In this document: positions 1 to 7,400 of the stretch, piece by piece
Layout of the letters: each line of letters begins with the position of its first letter
Position numbering within the stretch: position 1 is the stretch's first letter
DNA from: Phycisphaerae bacterium
Lineage (GTDB): Bacteria > Planctomycetota > Phycisphaerae > Phycisphaerales > UBA1924
NCBI GenBank assembly: GCA_030429485.1
Contig: JAUIFD010000011.1
Location: 1-38,249, forward strand
Length of the DNA: 38,249 nucleotides
Direction of reading: 5' to 3'
Position numbers and translations under genes: made by a program
Notes under the pieces: generated by a model
What the model was told of the DNA's origin: nothing
Databases searched by the model: none
The model's input: the letters and a program-made list of their open reading frames with translations, nothing else

Positions 1-912
1 CGCCGCCGCGAGGTCGCCCTCCTCCAACGCAGATTCCATCGCCTCAGCCTGTTCGACCGCGACGCGCATCCACTCCAGAAAGTCGGCGTTGTGATCGGCG
101 TGCTCGGGGTCCTCCGACGCCACGCGGAGCGCGTCGTGCACGAGCCCCGCCTCGGCGAGCGGGTCGAGGTCGGGGTGGTCGTCGAGCACCTGCCAGCCGT
201 TACCCGCGAGCGCCACCACGTGATCCCAATGCCGATCGACTTGCGCCATCGCCGCAACGAATCCCTCGACCTGCGCTTGCTCCGGCAGGTCCCCGCCGCG
301 TTCGGTGATGACCGCGTCATCGATCACGACACCTTCACCCACACACCGATACAGGCCCGGGTACTTCTCCGATGTTCCGGCGATGTGCAGCAGTTCGACG
401 CCGCGCTCCGGGCTGATGGCACCAACGCCCACGAGTCCGATCGCCGCGGCGGCCGGCCCCCGGTGTTTGCCGTGATGGCAGTGGATATAGATGGGCCCGG
501 GTAGATCGCGCACCGCCTTCGCCAGCGCGATCTGCGCGTCCTCCTCGATGCCCGAATACTGAATCGGGATATGCACATAGCGCATGTCACGGCTCGACGC
601 CAGATCGACCGCCGGCGCCGCCGCATCGACCGAGACAATCGTCCGGATCCCGAGCTCGTAGAGCGACTCAAAGCCCGGCTCGCCGTGCGGCATCGAGCCG
701 CTCCACACCCCCGGAGAAAGCTCCAGCACGTTGTGGAGTCCCGGGCGCTCGATCGGCTCACGCTCCGACGTCGGCTGCGCGGAGGCGGCGGACGCGCCAT
801 CGGCCGTGAGTCTGTCGCGCGGCTCCGCATCGCGCGAGTCGATCGTCGGCGCCCGCTCGCAGGCGCCAATCGCGCACGCAAGCAGACCCAGGGCGCCCCA
901 AGTGACTCTCAT
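1..912 (-). CDS. Lipoprotein with a protein-tyrosine-phosphatase-like domain (partial, 3' end outside window)
   Basis: The reading frame opens with ATG at 912 and stays open through base 1, so the C-terminus is missing; 304 codons are visible. The N-terminus is a short hydrophobic segment with two possible lipobox cysteines (LLAC, Cys13; IGAC, Cys18), so I infer an exported lipoprotein. The segment from about residue 60 to 190 looks like a cysteine phosphatase of the dual-specificity/DUF442 kind: 'GVWSGSMPHGEPGFESL', 'GIRTIVSVD', then the P-loop HCHHGKHRG, with Cys145 five residues before the Arg (the Cys-X5-Arg signature). The usual general-acid Asp is not obvious. The acidic, helical C-terminal region has no fold I recognise. 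It is divergent from the porin gene, with 127 nt between. Substrate unknown; phosphatase fold likely, activity inferred. Confidence 0.8.
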   Translation of the reverse strand, partial: MRVTWGALGLLACAIGACERAPTIDSRDAEPRDRLTADGASAASAQPTSEREPIERPGLHNVLELSPGVWSGSMPHGEPGFESLYELGIRTIVSVDAAAPAVDLASSRDMRYVHIPIQYSGIEEDAQIALAKAVRDLPGPIYIHCHHGKHRGPAAAAIGLVGVGAISPERGVELLHIAGTSEKYPGLYRCVGEGVVIDDAVITERGGDLPEQAQVEGFVAAMAQVDRHWDHVVALAGNGWQVLDDHPDLDPLAEAGLVHDALRVASEDPEHADHNADFLEWMRVAVEQAEAMESALEEGDLAAA

Positions 913-933
913 GCGGGGAGCGTACCGGCATCG

Positions 934-949
934 TTGCCTGGAGTGGCAA
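934..949. repeat. Short inverted repeat in the phosphatase/porin divergent spacer
   Basis: TTGCC (934-938) and GGCAA (945-949) form a 5-bp stem with a 6-nt loop. It lies between two divergent genes, 22 nt upstream of the lipoprotein start. It could be an operator half-site pair or chance. Confidence 0.25.
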
Positions 950-1003
950 GGGGTAGTACCCAAATGCAGGTGAAGCGACCTCCCGTGGATCGTGGCGTTC
1001 GCG

Positions 1004-1032
1004 TTGCGATGCGCACCACTCGCTGATACAAC
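1004..1032 (+). promoter_or_regulatory. Candidate sigma70-type promoter for the porin gene
   Basis: TTGCGA (1004-1009) and TACAAC (1027-1032) each match the sigma70 consensus at 4 of 6 positions and are separated by exactly 17 nt. Transcription would begin around 1039-1040, which is the proposed ATG of the porin, so the message could be leaderless. No Shine-Dalgarno sequence lies before that ATG, which fits. Prediction by eye only. Confidence 0.35.
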
Positions 1033-1039
1033 GCTGCCC

Positions 1040-2218
1040 ATGTGCAACGCACCATCGTTCCGGGTGACCGCGGCGATGATGACACTCGGCGCGACCGGTT
1101 TGGCCTCGGCTCAGGGCGACGGCGATACGGCCGCCGGCTACCGCAACGGCGCCATCATCACAAGCGAGGACGGGAACTTCAGCCTCCGCGCGAACGCGGA
1201 GTTTCAGTTCCGATACCAGGCGACCTTCGGGTCCGACACGGATTCCGATCACGACGCCGCGATGGGCTTCCAGTACAACCGCACCCGCCTCAAGGCGAGC
1301 GGGCACATGCTCGACCCCAAGCTCACCTATCAGGTCCTTGCCGAGTTCAACCGCGCCTCCGGTGATTCGAATCTCAGCGACGCCTTCGGCGAGTACAAGG
1401 CCAAACCCAACCTGCGTTTGCGGTTCGGGCAGTTCAAGCCCGCGTTCGACCGTGAGTTCTCGACGACCTCGCCGACGCTGGTGCTGTTGTCGGAGCGGTC
1501 CATTCCCAACGCGATCTTCCGAGTTGGGCGCGCGCAGGGCGTGCAGGCACGCCTCGACGGCGACCGGTGGCGGCTCTACGCCGGGCTGAACGACGGGCGG
1601 TTCAGCCTGAACACCGGGTACACCAGCCCGATCGAAGCGGAGTACGCCGTGAGCTCGCGCGCCGAGTTTCGACTTGGCGACGCGTCGTGGGACCAATGGC
1701 GCGATCAGACCGCCTTCCGCGGCGACGAGTTCGGTGCGTTGCTCGGCGCGGGCGTCCACTGGCAGCGAGAGGGACTCACGGGATCGCCCGACGGCGACGG
1801 GTACCTCGCGTTCACAGCCGACCTCGGGGTTGAGGGCTCCGGATGGAACGTCCTCGCGGCGCTGTACGGGCACCAGATCGACACCGGAGACAGCGACGAC
1901 TTCACGGACCTCGGTGCAGTACTCCAAGGCGGGCTCTTTCTGAGCGAACGTCTCGAGGCCTTCACCCGGTTTGCGGAGGTCTTCCCCGATGACGACCGCG
2001 CCGAGTCCGACTCGTTCACACGGATCAGCGGCGGACTGAACTGGTACGCCATCCCGGAGAGTCACGCGGTCAAGGTCACCGCGGAAGTTGCGCACTCGCT
2101 CGACGCGCAGGCCGACTCGGCTCCGCCGGTCGCGGCGCCGAGCCAGGCGCACGCGCTGCTCCCCGATACCGAGGACGGGCAGACGGCGCTGATCTTCCAG
2201 GTGCAGCTTGTATTCTGA
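1040..2218 (+). CDS. Outer-membrane porin, phosphate-selective OprO/OprP type
   Basis: A 392-residue protein with an N-terminal signal peptide ending near 'GLASAQG', then a beta-barrel-style sequence of alternating residues and aromatic girdles. Features resembling the phosphate-selective porin O/P family are the early 'FSLRANAEFQFRYQ' strand, 'RTRLKASGHMLDPKLTYQV', and 'LRFGQFKPAFDREF' followed by 'STTSPTLVLLSERS'. The last residue is Phe, the usual end of an outer-membrane barrel recognised by the BAM machinery. It should form a diffusion channel in the outer membrane; the ion preference is inferred from family only. ATG 1040 is preferred over GTG 992 because only the former places the signal peptide at the N-terminus. 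The next gene starts 4 nt after the stop. Confidence 0.8.
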   Translation: MCNAPSFRVTAAMMTLGATGLASAQGDGDTAAGYRNGAIITSEDGNFSLRANAEFQFRYQATFGSDTDSDHDAAMGFQYNRTRLKASGHMLDPKLTYQVLAEFNRASGDSNLSDAFGEYKAKPNLRLRFGQFKPAFDREFSTTSPTLVLLSERSIPNAIFRVGRAQGVQARLDGDRWRLYAGLNDGRFSLNTGYTSPIEAEYAVSSRAEFRLGDASWDQWRDQTAFRGDEFGALLGAGVHWQREGLTGSPDGDGYLAFTADLGVEGSGWNVLAALYGHQIDTGDSDDFTDLGAVLQGGLFLSERLEAFTRFAEVFPDDDRAESDSFTRISGGLNWYAIPESHAVKVTAEVAHSLDAQADSAPPVAAPSQAHALLPDTEDGQTALIFQVQLVF

Positions 2219-2222
2219 GCCG

Positions 2223-3254
2223 ATGCGCGAGATCGATCAGAGGCTTGAGAAGTTCTGTCGGGATCAGGGCGTCGGAGGCGTCATCTGCCGGAGGCGGTCC
2301 AACTGCGCGTGGATCACTGGCGGCGCCGACTTCCACGTCGTCAACGCGTCAGACCTCGGCGTCGCAACCTGCCTCTGGACGCCGGACGCAAAGACCATCT
2401 ACACCGACAACATCGAAGCGCCACGCCTGCGCGACGAGGAGCCGATCGACGGCTGGACGATCGCGGAAACGCCGTGGTGGGAATCCCAGTCTTCGCTCGA
2501 GTCGCAAGCGCGATCGGGGCGGTTCATGACCGACTGGCCGCATGACCCCCTGCACGAGTGCCGAGCCTCGCTGACCGAGGCGCAGGCCGCCGACGCGCGC
2601 GAGCTGGGGCGCGAGACCGCGGCGATCGTCGGACGCATCATGCGCGAAGACGTAAAGCCCGGGATGACCGAGTGGCACCTGGGCGGCGCACTCGCCGGTT
2701 GGCTCCGCGACGCCGGCATCTCGGCGACGGTTGTGCTCGTCGCATCGGACGAGCGGATTGCGCGCTATCGGCACCCTATCCCGACGCGCAAGCCGATCGA
2801 ACGCGTGGCGATGGCCGCCATCTGCGCGCAGCGTCGCGGGCTGATCGTGAGCGTGACACGCCTCGTGCATTTCGGGCCCGTGCCGGACGATCTCGAACGC
2901 CGACATCGCGCGGTCAACACCGTCGCCGACGCATTGCACGGCGCAACGCGCGTCGGAAGTCGATGGTGCGATGCGCTCGACGCGGGCATTCGCGCGTACG
3001 GCGCCACGGGGTTCGCCGATGAGTGGAAGCTGCACCACCAAGGCGGGCCGATGGGGTATTGCGAACGCGACTTCAAAGCCACCCCCGCCGAGCAGCGGCG
3101 GGTCGTGGAGCACCAACTCGTCGGATGGAATCCGACGATCACCGGGACCAAGAGCGAGCAGACCATCCTCACCCGCGCCGGCGGGGTCGAGGTGCTGACC
3201 GCCGACCCGGACTGGCCCACCCTGGAGGGGCAACCCGACATCCTGAGGCGTTGA
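2223..3254 (+). CDS. M24-family (aminopeptidase P-like) protein, probable non-metal pseudoenzyme
   Basis: A 343-residue cytoplasmic protein with the two-domain plan of M24 'pita-bread' peptidases: an N-terminal creatinase-like domain (about 1-120) and a C-terminal domain with 'HHQGGPMGYCERD' and 'GWNPTITGTKSEQT'. I recall this pair of motifs from a divergent COG0006 branch. In catalytic M24 enzymes two aspartates sit in a D-x-G...D-x-T-R stretch; here the corresponding region reads 'MAAICAQRRGLIVSVTR', with no Asp at either place. One of the histidines that would bind metal may persist in HHQGG. I therefore infer loss of the dinuclear metal site. ATG 2223 is chosen over TTG 2208, which overlaps the porin stop. 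It lies 4 nt after the porin and may be cotranscribed. Confidence 0.75.
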   Translation: MREIDQRLEKFCRDQGVGGVICRRRSNCAWITGGADFHVVNASDLGVATCLWTPDAKTIYTDNIEAPRLRDEEPIDGWTIAETPWWESQSSLESQARSGRFMTDWPHDPLHECRASLTEAQAADARELGRETAAIVGRIMREDVKPGMTEWHLGGALAGWLRDAGISATVVLVASDERIARYRHPIPTRKPIERVAMAAICAQRRGLIVSVTRLVHFGPVPDDLERRHRAVNTVADALHGATRVGSRWCDALDAGIRAYGATGFADEWKLHHQGGPMGYCERDFKATPAEQRRVVEHQLVGWNPTITGTKSEQTILTRAGGVEVLTADPDWPTLEGQPDILRR

Positions 3255-3332
3255 GCGGTCCGAGAACTGGGAATTGCCCGGGATCGTCGCTGCACCCCGC
3301 GCGGAGTCGACCCGGGCACGTTACTTTTGATC

Positions 3333-3354
3333 GGCCTGCCGGTCTTGGCGGGCC
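3333..3354 (+). terminator. Possible stem-loop after the M24-like gene
   Basis: GGCCTGCC (3333-3340) pairs with GGCGGGCC (3347-3354) with one G-U wobble and a 6-nt loop. The following bases are not a clean U-tract, so termination is uncertain; it could equally be part of the leader of the downstream protease mRNA. Confidence 0.3.
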
Positions 3355-3381
3355 CTGTTGCTTTGGGGGACTTGTTCACCC

Positions 3382-3399
3382 GCCGGCTTCAAAGCCGGC
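3382..3399. repeat. Perfect inverted repeat upstream of the secreted protease gene
   Basis: GCCGGCTT (3382-3389) and AAGCCGGC (3392-3399) are perfect 8-nt arms around a 2-nt centre, ending 18 nt before the protease ATG. As DNA it is a symmetrical site that a dimeric regulator could bind; as RNA it would be a hairpin just upstream of the ribosome-binding region. No regulator is recognised. Confidence 0.45.
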
Positions 3400-3417
3400 T
3401 CTGTGGAGATTGACGGC

Positions 3418-6400
3418 ATGAAGCGGAAACTCGGGACTCTCGGGGTCGCTGGCATCGCCGGCGCCCTGGCGGGCGTCGCCTCGCCCAGCATCGCGCAAGA
3501 CGCACAGAAGTACCTCTACGACAACATCGACAAGGCCACGCCCGTCGAAGTCCGACGCGCAAACGTCGAAACTCGGTGGAACGCCACCCGCGTCGATCCG
3601 CACTTCATTCCGGAGGTCATCTACGGCGATGACGACCGCATCGAGGTCTATGAGGAAACCGATCCGCAGCTCAAGGCGATGGCCGACGCGTGCGTCGTTG
3701 TCGTCGACGCGAGCGAGCTCATTGACAACGGCGACGGCACCTACACCCTTCTGACCTCCGACTGGACGAGCCAAGGCGGGCTTCCGCTCTGCCCGGACGA
3801 GCCTTTCGTCGGGCAGCCCCAGATCGGGTTCTGCTCTGGGTTCATGGTCGGGTCCGACCTGATCGCGACCGCGGGCCACTGCGTGAGCCCAAGCGATGTC
3901 GGATCGGTCGGCTTCGTCTTCGGGTTCCGCATGCAAGGGCCCGGCCTGCCGCCGATGATCACCGTCTCGGCCGATGACGTGTACTTCGCGGCTCAGAGCG
4001 TGAACTACGCGCAGTCCGGCGACCTCGACCACTCCCTCGTGCGCGTCGATCGTCCGATCGTCGGACACAACCCCGTCCCGATCCGCCGCTCAGGCGAGCT
4101 CACCGGCGGCGAGCCCATGGCCGTCATCGGTCACCCCGTCGTGCTCCCGCAGAAGATCGGCGGCGGCGCGATCGTGAAGGACCCGCACACCGGCGTCGGG
4201 TACTACGAGTCCAACCTCGACACCTACGGCGGCAACTCGGGGTCCATGGTCGTCAACCTCGACACCTACGAGGTTGAGGGCATCCTCGTCCGCGGGATCA
4301 CCGACTTCGTCTTCGGCAGCTGCGTGTCCTCCAACCGCATCTCCGACAACAACGGCTCATACGAGGAGTGCTCCAAGGTCGGCGCGTTCGTTGATGACGT
4401 GCCGCCCCTCGGGCTCACCGTGCAGCCGCTTTCCAACACCACGCACATCGGCGTCGTGGGCGGACCGTTCACCAACACCAGCGTCGCCTACACCCTCAGC
4501 AACTCCACGTCCGACCCCGTCGATTACACCGTCGACTTCGACGTGCCCGGCGGGCAGGGATACGGGCTCACGATCGACGGCGGCTCCTCGCAGATCTCCG
4601 GCACGCTCCCCGCGAGCGGCCAGACCACCGTCACCGTCGCCCTCGGCGGCGGCGCCAACGCACTCGCCGCGGGCGTCTACACCGAGACCATCGTCTTCAC
4701 CGACGTCACCAACGCCCGTGCAGTCACCACCGATCACATCGTCGAGGTCGGGCAGACGCTCGTGAACGTCACCCCCGGTGACGATGTCTTCGCGAGCGGG
4801 CCGGTCGGTGGACCGTTCACCGGCGGATCGCAGACCTACACCATCACGAGCGAGCGCCCGACCGGCGTCACGGTTGACATCGCCGCGAGCGAATCGTGGA
4901 TCGATGTTGCGCAGTCATCCGTCGCACTGAACGGCACGGGTGACTTCGCCGACGTCAGCGTCTCGCTCGATCAGGGCGTGCTCTCTTCGTTCCCGGCGGG
5001 CATCATCACCGGGCAGGTTACCTTCACCAACATGACCTCCGGCGCTGTCACCTCGCGCGACGTCACCGTCGATGTCGGACGCTTCGTCTACAACTCGTCG
5101 GACACGCCCCAGCCCATCAACGACAACTCCACGATCTTCAGCTCCATCGACGTGTCCGAGTCCTTCTGCGTTGGCGATGTCGACGTGGAGCTCGACATCA
5201 ACCACACCTTCCAGGGCGATCTCATCGTCGAACTCACGAGCCCCCGCGGCACGACAGTCCGCCTCCACGATCGCACCGGCGGTGATGCCGATGACCTCAT
5301 CCTCACGTACGACCAGGACGGTGGCGTGCTGCCCGACGGTCCCGGCTCGCTCGATGACTTTGACACCGAGCCAAGCACTGGCCTCTGGACCCTCACCGTC
5401 TCCGACAACGCGGGCTTCGACACCGGCACGCTCAACTCGTGGTCGCTCCGCGTTGCTTCGGGCGGCGACGTCTGCCCGCCGTCGGCGGGCGATCTCGCCG
5501 TGCAGATCGCGCCGAACTCCTCCGAGGAGATCGCCCTCGTCGCCCTCCCCGGCGGATCGGGCAACGCGCCCGACTTCGTGATCACTTCGCTTCCCACGAG
5601 CGGCAAGCTGTGGGACCCGGCTGGTGGTTCGATTCTCTCCGTGCCCACCACGCTCTCGGGCGATTCGGTCATCTACCGGGCCGCGGTCGGCTTCCAGGGT
5701 GCCGACTCGTTCACCTACATCGCGACCGACGGGCTCGACTCCGACCCCGCCACCGTCTCGATCGACGTGACCCAGCAGCTCTACCTCGTGTTCGAGGACT
5801 TCGAGGGCGGCTCGCTGCCCGCCGGCTGGGCCGTGGAGGACTACGAGCCGGGCGGAAGCGCCACGACCTGGCGTGACAATGTCACCAACCTGCTCGGCAA
5901 CTACACAGGCGGCGCCGGGCTCTGCTACACGACCAACTCCGACGACTTCGTCGGTGAGTACGACGTGGCGCTGGTCACGCCGCCGTTCACCCCCGACGCC
6001 ACCTCCGAGCTCACGCTCCTGACCAACTACCAGAACCTCGCCAACGAGGACTTCGCCGATATCGACATCTCCACCGACGGTGGGTCGAGCTGGACCAACC
6101 TCCTCTCGTGGAACGAGGACCACGGCGCCTTCTTCGCCACCCCCGGCGAGTCGGTCGCCCTCAGCCTCGCCGCCTACGACGGGATCGAGTCCAAGCTCCG
6201 CTTCCACCACTACAACCCCAACACCTCCGACTTCGACTGGCACTGGGAGATCGATGACGTCGGCGTCAGCGCCGCGGCCGACGCGTGTGCGCCGGACCTC
6301 ACGGGCGAAGGCGACGTCAACACCAACGACTTCTTCGCCTTCCTCGCCCTCTACCAGGCGGGCGACCCCCTCGCCGATCTCACCAACGACGGCCTGATCA

Positions 6401-6450
6401 ACACCAACGACTTCTTCGCCTTCCTCGCCCTGTATCAGTCCGGCTGCTAA
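3418..6450 (+). CDS. Secreted trypsin-like serine protease with P-domain and dockerin-like tail
   Basis: A 1010-residue exported protein. A signal peptide ends near 'ASPSIAQDA'. A chymotrypsin-fold protease domain (about 85-330) shows the triad: His154 in TAGHC, Asp204 in DLDHSLVRV, Ser274 in YGGNSGSMV. Two related beta domains follow, each containing 'GGPFT' and a 'YT(L/I)' strand (about 345-455 and 460-555), resembling BACON-type modules. Next comes a proprotein-convertase P-domain (about 556-683; 'NHTFQGDLIVELTSPRGT', 'GLWTLTVSDNAG'), a cadherin/Ig-like domain, and a jelly-roll domain starting 'EDFEGGSLPAGW'. The C-terminus carries two near-identical calcium-loop repeats, '(V/I)NTNDFFAFLALYQ', and ends in Gly-Cys, a tail I recall from Phycisphaerae exoproteins. 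ATG 3418 is chosen because it starts the signal peptide. Substrate unknown; the tail suggests cell-surface anchoring or sorting. Confidence 0.85.
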   Translation: MKRKLGTLGVAGIAGALAGVASPSIAQDAQKYLYDNIDKATPVEVRRANVETRWNATRVDPHFIPEVIYGDDDRIEVYEETDPQLKAMADACVVVVDASELIDNGDGTYTLLTSDWTSQGGLPLCPDEPFVGQPQIGFCSGFMVGSDLIATAGHCVSPSDVGSVGFVFGFRMQGPGLPPMITVSADDVYFAAQSVNYAQSGDLDHSLVRVDRPIVGHNPVPIRRSGELTGGEPMAVIGHPVVLPQKIGGGAIVKDPHTGVGYYESNLDTYGGNSGSMVVNLDTYEVEGILVRGITDFVFGSCVSSNRISDNNGSYEECSKVGAFVDDVPPLGLTVQPLSNTTHIGVVGGPFTNTSVAYTLSNSTSDPVDYTVDFDVPGGQGYGLTIDGGSSQISGTLPASGQTTVTVALGGGANALAAGVYTETIVFTDVTNARAVTTDHIVEVGQTLVNVTPGDDVFASGPVGGPFTGGSQTYTITSERPTGVTVDIAASESWIDVAQSSVALNGTGDFADVSVSLDQGVLSSFPAGIITGQVTFTNMTSGAVTSRDVTVDVGRFVYNSSDTPQPINDNSTIFSSIDVSESFCVGDVDVELDINHTFQGDLIVELTSPRGTTVRLHDRTGGDADDLILTYDQDGGVLPDGPGSLDDFDTEPSTGLWTLTVSDNAGFDTGTLNSWSLRVASGGDVCPPSAGDLAVQIAPNSSEEIALVALPGGSGNAPDFVITSLPTSGKLWDPAGGSILSVPTTLSGDSVIYRAAVGFQGADSFTYIATDGLDSDPATVSIDVTQQLYLVFEDFEGGSLPAGWAVEDYEPGGSATTWRDNVTNLLGNYTGGAGLCYTTNSDDFVGEYDVALVTPPFTPDATSELTLLTNYQNLANEDFADIDISTDGGSSWTNLLSWNEDHGAFFATPGESVALSLAAYDGIESKLRFHHYNPNTSDFDWHWEIDDVGVSAAADACAPDLTGEGDVNTNDFFAFLALYQAGDPLADLTNDGLINTNDFFAFLALYQSGC

Positions 6451-6473
6451 CACGGAGGCGAAACGGCACTCCA

Positions 6474-6507
6474 CGCGGCGGGCCCCGGGCCCGCCGCGTT
6501 TTTGTTT
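6474..6507 (+). terminator. Strong intrinsic terminator after the protease gene
   Basis: A GC-only stem, CGCGGCGGG (6474-6482) with CCCGCCGCG (6490-6498), encloses a small self-complementary loop and is followed by TTTTTGTTT. This is the clearest rho-independent terminator in the window and separates the protease from the rsfS group. Confidence 0.85.
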
Positions 6508-6560
6508 GGTTCACGTCCCTCTTCCCCCAACCACGCCCGCAGCGCTACGCTCCCTCCCTG

Positions 6561-6998
6561 ATGACCCGACCCGAGTCGAGGACAGAAGCGCCGGCGACCG
6601 GCGGCACAGCCCCACGCGCGAAGCGTGAGCCCGAAGCCGCGCGCCAGGTCGCGATCGAAGCGGCTCGCCTGCTCCGCGACGACAAGTGCGAAGAGGTGGT
6701 CGTGCTCGACGTGCGCGGCTTGAGCCAGGTCACCAACTACATCGTCATCGGCACCGGCACGAGCGAACGCCAGATGCGGGCCGTGCTGCACCATGTGCGA
6801 GACATGGGCGAAGAGCGTGGGTTCCCGGCCTTCCGCACCTCCGCCGACGATGGGTCCCGCTGGCTGCTCGCCGACATGGTCGAGATCGTCGTGCATCTCT
6901 TCGAGCCCGTCGCGCGCCGGCATTACGATCTGGAGATGCTCTGGGGCGACGCCTCGCGCATCGAGTGGGACGATCGAAGGAAAGGTGAGCCGACGTGA
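6561..6998 (+). CDS. rsfS: Ribosome silencing factor RsfS (Iojap/DUF143)
   Basis: A 145-residue cytoplasmic protein. The conserved Iojap core runs from about residue 29 to 138: 'CEEVVVLDVRGLSQVTNYIV', 'IGTGTSERQMRAV', 'GSRWLLADMVEIVVHLF', ending 'RRHYDLEMLWGDA'. RsfS binds ribosomal protein L14 on the large subunit and blocks subunit joining when nutrients are scarce. The first ~28 residues are a basic, low-complexity extension. ATG 6561 follows the terminator by about 50 nt. Its stop overlaps the panD start by 4 nt (GTGA), so the two are probably translationally coupled. Confidence 0.93.
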   Translation: MTRPESRTEAPATGGTAPRAKREPEAARQVAIEAARLLRDDKCEEVVVLDVRGLSQVTNYIVIGTGTSERQMRAVLHHVRDMGEERGFPAFRTSADDGSRWLLADMVEIVVHLFEPVARRHYDLEMLWGDASRIEWDDRRKGEPT

Positions 6999-7396
6999 CC
7001 CGGACGGTGCTGCACTGCAAGATCCACATGGCGAGCGTGACCGCCGCCAAGCACGACTACGTCGGCTCGATCACGATCGACGCCGAACTGCTCGATGCCG
7101 TCGGCCTGCGCGTCAACGACGTGGTCACCGTCGCGAACTGCGCCAACGGCGCTCGGTTTGAGACCTACGTCTTCCGGGGCGAGCCGGGCTCACGCGTCAT
7201 CGAGCTCAACGGCGCCTCGGCGCATCTTGTTTCCGAGGGCGATCGCGTGATCATCCTGCACTTCGCCCAGATGAACGACGAGGAGTATGCCTCGCACCGC
7301 CCGCGCGTGGCGCTCGTCAACGCCGACAACACCATCGATCGCCTGCTGCGCTACGAGCCCGACGTCGGGCACGAGCCGGTGCGCTTCCCGGGTTAG
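6995..7396 (+). CDS. panD: Aspartate 1-decarboxylase proenzyme PanD
   Basis: A 133-residue pyruvoyl enzyme that converts L-aspartate to beta-alanine for pantothenate and CoA synthesis. The N-terminus 'CKIHMASVTAAKHDYVGSIT' is diagnostic: Lys9 and the Gly24-Ser25 self-cleavage site sit at the same positions as in E. coli PanD. 'GRVNDVV'-like and 'NGASAHLVSEGDRVIIL' blocks complete the double-psi barrel. The start is GTG at 6995, overlapping the rsfS stop. aroB begins 4 nt after the stop, so rsfS-panD-aroB looks like one transcript. I see no processing-partner gene (panM/panZ) nearby. Confidence 0.95.
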   Translation: MTRTVLHCKIHMASVTAAKHDYVGSITIDAELLDAVGLRVNDVVTVANCANGARFETYVFRGEPGSRVIELNGASAHLVSEGDRVIILHFAQMNDEEYASHRPRVALVNADNTIDRLLRYEPDVGHEPVRFPG

Positions 7397-7400
7397 CGCA

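Noticed and set aside
4915-6474. 519-codon minus-strand frame opposite the protease gene
   Set aside because: Its product is repetitive Gly/Val/Glu sequence mirroring the coding strand; the opposite gene has clear protease, P-domain and dockerin motifs.
7287-7400. Upstream extension of aroB to an ATG at 7287
   Set aside because: It would overlap most of the panD C-terminus in a different frame and add residues with no match to AroB; GTG 7401 gives a normal N-terminus.
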